Below are positions 62,222 through 64,000 of a DNA stretch of 64,000 bases, one piece after another. The notes beneath the pieces were generated by a model. The model was not told the origin of the DNA. It searched no databases and saw only the letters and a list, made by a program, of their open reading frames with translations. The position numbers were made by a program, and so were the translations under genes. The DNA comes from Chitinophaga filiformis (lineage in GTDB: Bacteria > Bacteroidota > Bacteroidia > Chitinophagales > Chitinophagaceae), in NCBI RefSeq assembly GCF_900102545.1, contig NZ_FNBN01000003.1, positions 62,001 to 126,000 on the forward strand, read 5' to 3'. Within the stretch, counting starts at the first letter, position 1; each line of letters begins with the position of its first letter.

Positions 62222-63043
62222 TTAGGAAATCTTTACGCCACTTTTCAAGAGTGCCGCATTTATGCTCAAATCGAGACTCCAGATTAATTGCTGAGAAATA
62301 TATTCTATGAAAGGTTCCGGATTCCCACTATCAGCGTCAGCTAATACTTGCAGATACTCTTTTTTATTTGCAGACTTAATCACTACAGGCGGCAGATGAT
62401 GTTTAAACAAAACATAATTCATCAACAATCGCGATAGCCTTCCATTACCATCATCAAATGGATGTATGCGCACAAAATTATAATGCAACATCGCCGCTAA
62501 TACCACAGGATGCAGCTCATTCTTTTCCTCCTCTTCCCGCAACCACATCATTAATTCCCCCATCTTTATCGGTGTCTCTTCAGGAGATGCATAATGGAAT
62601 ATTTCTCCGTTTGGCAAACGTACAGAATTGGGATACTCTTTGTAATTACCTACTTTGATTTCGCGCCGTGTATACTGCCCATCCGATGTGATGGCCTCTT
62701 TCCAGAAAGGGCGGACTAATAATAATGAGTGCAGATTTTTAATGGTAGTCTCAGTAAGTGGTCTTTCATTATCAGCCGCTAATTCTTTTATTAGCTCATA
62801 TGCAACATCATGGCCTTTCATTTCCTCGTACTCCCGCAGCTCATGATTACCTGTTGTTCTGTCGAAGATCAGTAACAATTCAGTTTCTCCGTACGTAAGC
62901 GTATTGCCTTCCAGATGATTGGAATTGTAGTTGAATTCCAGCCTGAACTTTTTGTCAAGCCTTTGCTTGTATTCAGCTTTCATGGGGAGAAGTTGTCTTA
63001 ACTGTTCAGTTAACAGTGTTACTTTTTCAACGCCGGATGTCAT
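62222..63043 (-). CDS. Fic family protein (AMPylase type)
   Basis: The 273-residue protein has the Fic core HPFDDGNGRLSR with His194, matching the active HxFx(D/E)GNGRxxR. The N-terminal segment SNHLEG (Ser41 to Gly46) fits the inhibitory-helix motif (S/T)xxxE(G/N), placed before the Fic core as in class II Fic enzymes that self-regulate. These usually attach AMP to a target protein. The C-terminal part includes NKKEYLQVLADADSGNPEPFIEYI, typical of the family's flanking helices. No antitoxin-like small gene is adjacent. The target is unknown. Confidence 0.93.
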   Translation of the reverse strand: MTSGVEKVTLLTEQLRQLLPMKAEYKQRLDKKFRLEFNYNSNHLEGNTLTYGETELLLIFDRTTGNHELREYEEMKGHDVAYELIKELAADNERPLTETTIKNLHSLLLVRPFWKEAITSDGQYTRREIKVGNYKEYPNSVRLPNGEIFHYASPEETPIKMGELMMWLREEEEKNELHPVVLAAMLHYNFVRIHPFDDGNGRLSRLLMNYVLFKHHLPPVVIKSANKKEYLQVLADADSGNPEPFIEYISQQLIWSLDLSINAALLKSGVKIS

Positions 63044-63190
63044 CTGCTGTAATTTGTTTAAAATTAGTCAATTGAGATAATGCAGAAAAATCCATTTACT
63101 CAATCCCATAGAGTACTCATTCATTCTGTTCATTATTCTTCTTAAATTACTATTGATATACCCTAAATGTTGACTCAAAACCCAATCTCC

Positions 63191-63571
63191 ATGAAAGCAC
63201 TATCTATGTCCCTGCTTTTCGTTTTGGCATCGTTCGTATTTTCATCATTCAAGCCGCTGCCGGCGGCCATGACTACAAGCACAGCGAAGTTTGCTGATGG
63301 CACACTCGTTGGTTACCAGATCGATGGTACATCATATGCTTATTTCTTTTCTGCGGATCTTTCTGCCTCTTCTCCTTATCCGATCACACAGATCTCTGTG
63401 TCTCGTTTATCAGGAGAGTCATTAGCGGTAGTAGGATTTTCCGGAAGTGTTGTACGTGCACCGTTCCTCCATTTCAACATCAATGGAACGGCTACGGTGA
63501 CATTCATCGACAATGGCACAACGGTGACAAAGAATCTGACAGGTTTTATTGAAGGTGGCATCATTGAATAA
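63191..63571 (+). CDS. Small secreted protein of unknown function
   Basis: The product is 126 residues from ATG 63191, which opens a clear signal peptide (MKALSMSLLFVLASFVFSSF); an ATG eight codons earlier is less suitable. The mature part is a single beta-rich domain of about 100 residues (AKFADGTLVGYQIDGTSYAYFFSADLS, then FNINGTATVTFIDNGTTVTKNLTGF). No cysteines and no known motif are seen. It is probably exported to the periplasm or outside. Between the Fic gene and the ribonucleotide reductase gene, it stands alone. Confidence 0.7.
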   Translation: MKALSMSLLFVLASFVFSSFKPLPAAMTTSTAKFADGTLVGYQIDGTSYAYFFSADLSASSPYPITQISVSRLSGESLAVVGFSGSVVRAPFLHFNINGTATVTFIDNGTTVTKNLTGFIEGGIIE

Positions 63572-63590
63572 GCCTGTTATACGACAACAA

Positions 63591-63618
63591 AAAAGCCGTC
63601 TCAACTGAGACGGCTTTT
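63591..63618. terminator. Bidirectional terminator before nrdA
   Basis: AAAAGCCGTCTCA (63591-63603) and TGAGACGGCTTTT (63606-63618) form a 12-13-bp stem with A-run and T-run on the two sides, between convergent genes. Confidence 0.92.
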
Positions 63619-63642
63619 CTTATATTGATAACTGTTATTTCA

Positions 63643-64000
63643 TCATGCACTGCAGGTTACACAACCTTCTTCCATGGTACATACTGCACCTTCCACAAAT
63701 TCAACTTCATCCAGTTTGGAATCAACCGCAGCTTTCGCACCTTTCGCTTCCGCTTTCTTTTCCACCATTGGTTCCATCTGCTGACCACCTTGTTTTTCAA
63801 CAGTGAACTGTACCGCCTGTGCAGCAGCCTGCGTACGCAGGTAATACATACCTGTTTTCAGACCCTTCTTCCATGCGTAGAAGTGCATAGAGGTCAGTTT
63901 AGCTGCAGATGGAGTGTCAACGAACAGGTTCAGTGACTGTGACTGGCAGATGAATGCACCGCGGTCTGCCGCCATGTCGATGATAGTACGTTGTTTGATC
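63643..64000 (-). CDS. nrdA: Ribonucleoside-diphosphate reductase alpha subunit, C-terminal fragment (cut by window edge)
   Basis: Read leftwards, the last 119 codons of a class I large subunit are present: [18 protein letters not shown], then [20 protein letters not shown], the highly conserved C-terminal block of NrdA/NrdE. The terminus ends EGCVTCSA, a CxxC pair that would serve as the redox shuttle to the active site. An insert of about 25 residues rich in Lys, Glu and Ala ([17 protein letters not shown]) separates the two. The frame continues without a stop to the window end, so the gene extends beyond it. Confidence 0.93.
   Translation of the reverse strand, partial: IKQRTIIDMAADRGAFICQSQSLNLFVDTPSAAKLTSMHFYAWKKGLKTGMYYLRTQAAAQAVQFTVEKQGGQQMEPMVEKKAEAKGAKAAVDSKLDEVEFVEGAVCTMEEGCVTCSA

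Overview
The window is chromosomal DNA from a member of the phylum Bacteroidota, most likely a Chitinophaga-like Chitinophagaceae. This rests on several things: TAnnTTTG-type promoter elements; a DAHP synthase with a C-terminal chorismate mutase; families frequent in this phylum (DUF2851, DUF2520 next to a KdsC-like phosphatase, a UbiA prenyltransferase and Maf); a topoisomerase I ending in Topo_C repeats instead of zinc fingers; and abundant secreted or lipoprotein genes of unknown function. I see no phage, plasmid, insertion sequence, CRISPR, rRNA or tRNA. The species assignment is inference.

Layout. 1-2087: the 3' part of a quinone-oxidoreductase-like gene and an FAD amine oxidoreductase. 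2132-7920: a xylose module (Na+/solute symporter, xylB, xylA, aldose 1-epimerase) preceded by a 10-bp inverted-repeat operator candidate. 7988-9140: CsbD, a 49-residue membrane peptide and a secreted carboxypeptidase-regulatory-like protein. 9222-11422: an ECF sigma factor with a membrane protein that joins an anti-sigma-like cytoplasmic segment to a periplasmic trypsin-like protease, divergent from a heptad-repeat lipoprotein. 11578-19470: a seven-gene aromatic amino acid operon (pheA, aminotransferase, tyrA, DAHP synthase/chorismate mutase, aroB, aroA, aroC). 19724-32376: a leftward-biased stretch with an FKBP, a CocE-type hydrolase, YjbR, a membrane protein, a 1203-residue GumN/TraB fusion, gcvP, and an MFS exporter. 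32618-41803: a C-terminal processing protease, a SirB1-like protein, topA, and the DUF2520/KdsC/UbiA/Maf run. 42013-44747: hom and a trans-sulfuration enzyme behind a SAM-I riboswitch. 44943-49664: two proteins of unknown function, a gene-free kilobase with a nested 78-bp tandem repeat and REP-like hairpins, a membrane-associated protein and lipA. 49999-55734: a tripartite RND efflux operon. 55810-64000: an orphan anti-sigma-like protein, an AsmA-like giant, a TrmH methyltransferase, a SAM methyltransferase, a fatty acid desaturase, a Fic protein, a small secreted protein and the C-terminus of ribonucleotide reductase.

The most notable element is the 5' leader of the aromatic operon (11600-11949). 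Behind one Bacteroidota-type promoter it encodes two successive tiny peptides. The first is 20 residues with 5 Phe, 4 Tyr and 1 Trp; the second is 26 residues with 8 Phe and 4 Tyr. Each is followed by a GC-rich terminator hairpin whose left arm can alternatively pair with a segment overlapping the end of its peptide gene. This is the logic of ribosome-mediated attenuation, present twice in series. The genes behind it cover the entry step (DAHP synthase), the last shikimate steps and both terminal branches to Phe and Tyr, so double gating by aromatic aminoacyl-tRNA supply makes physiological sense. The downstream enzymes needed to complete the shikimate pathway (dehydroquinase, shikimate dehydrogenase, shikimate kinase) are not in the window.
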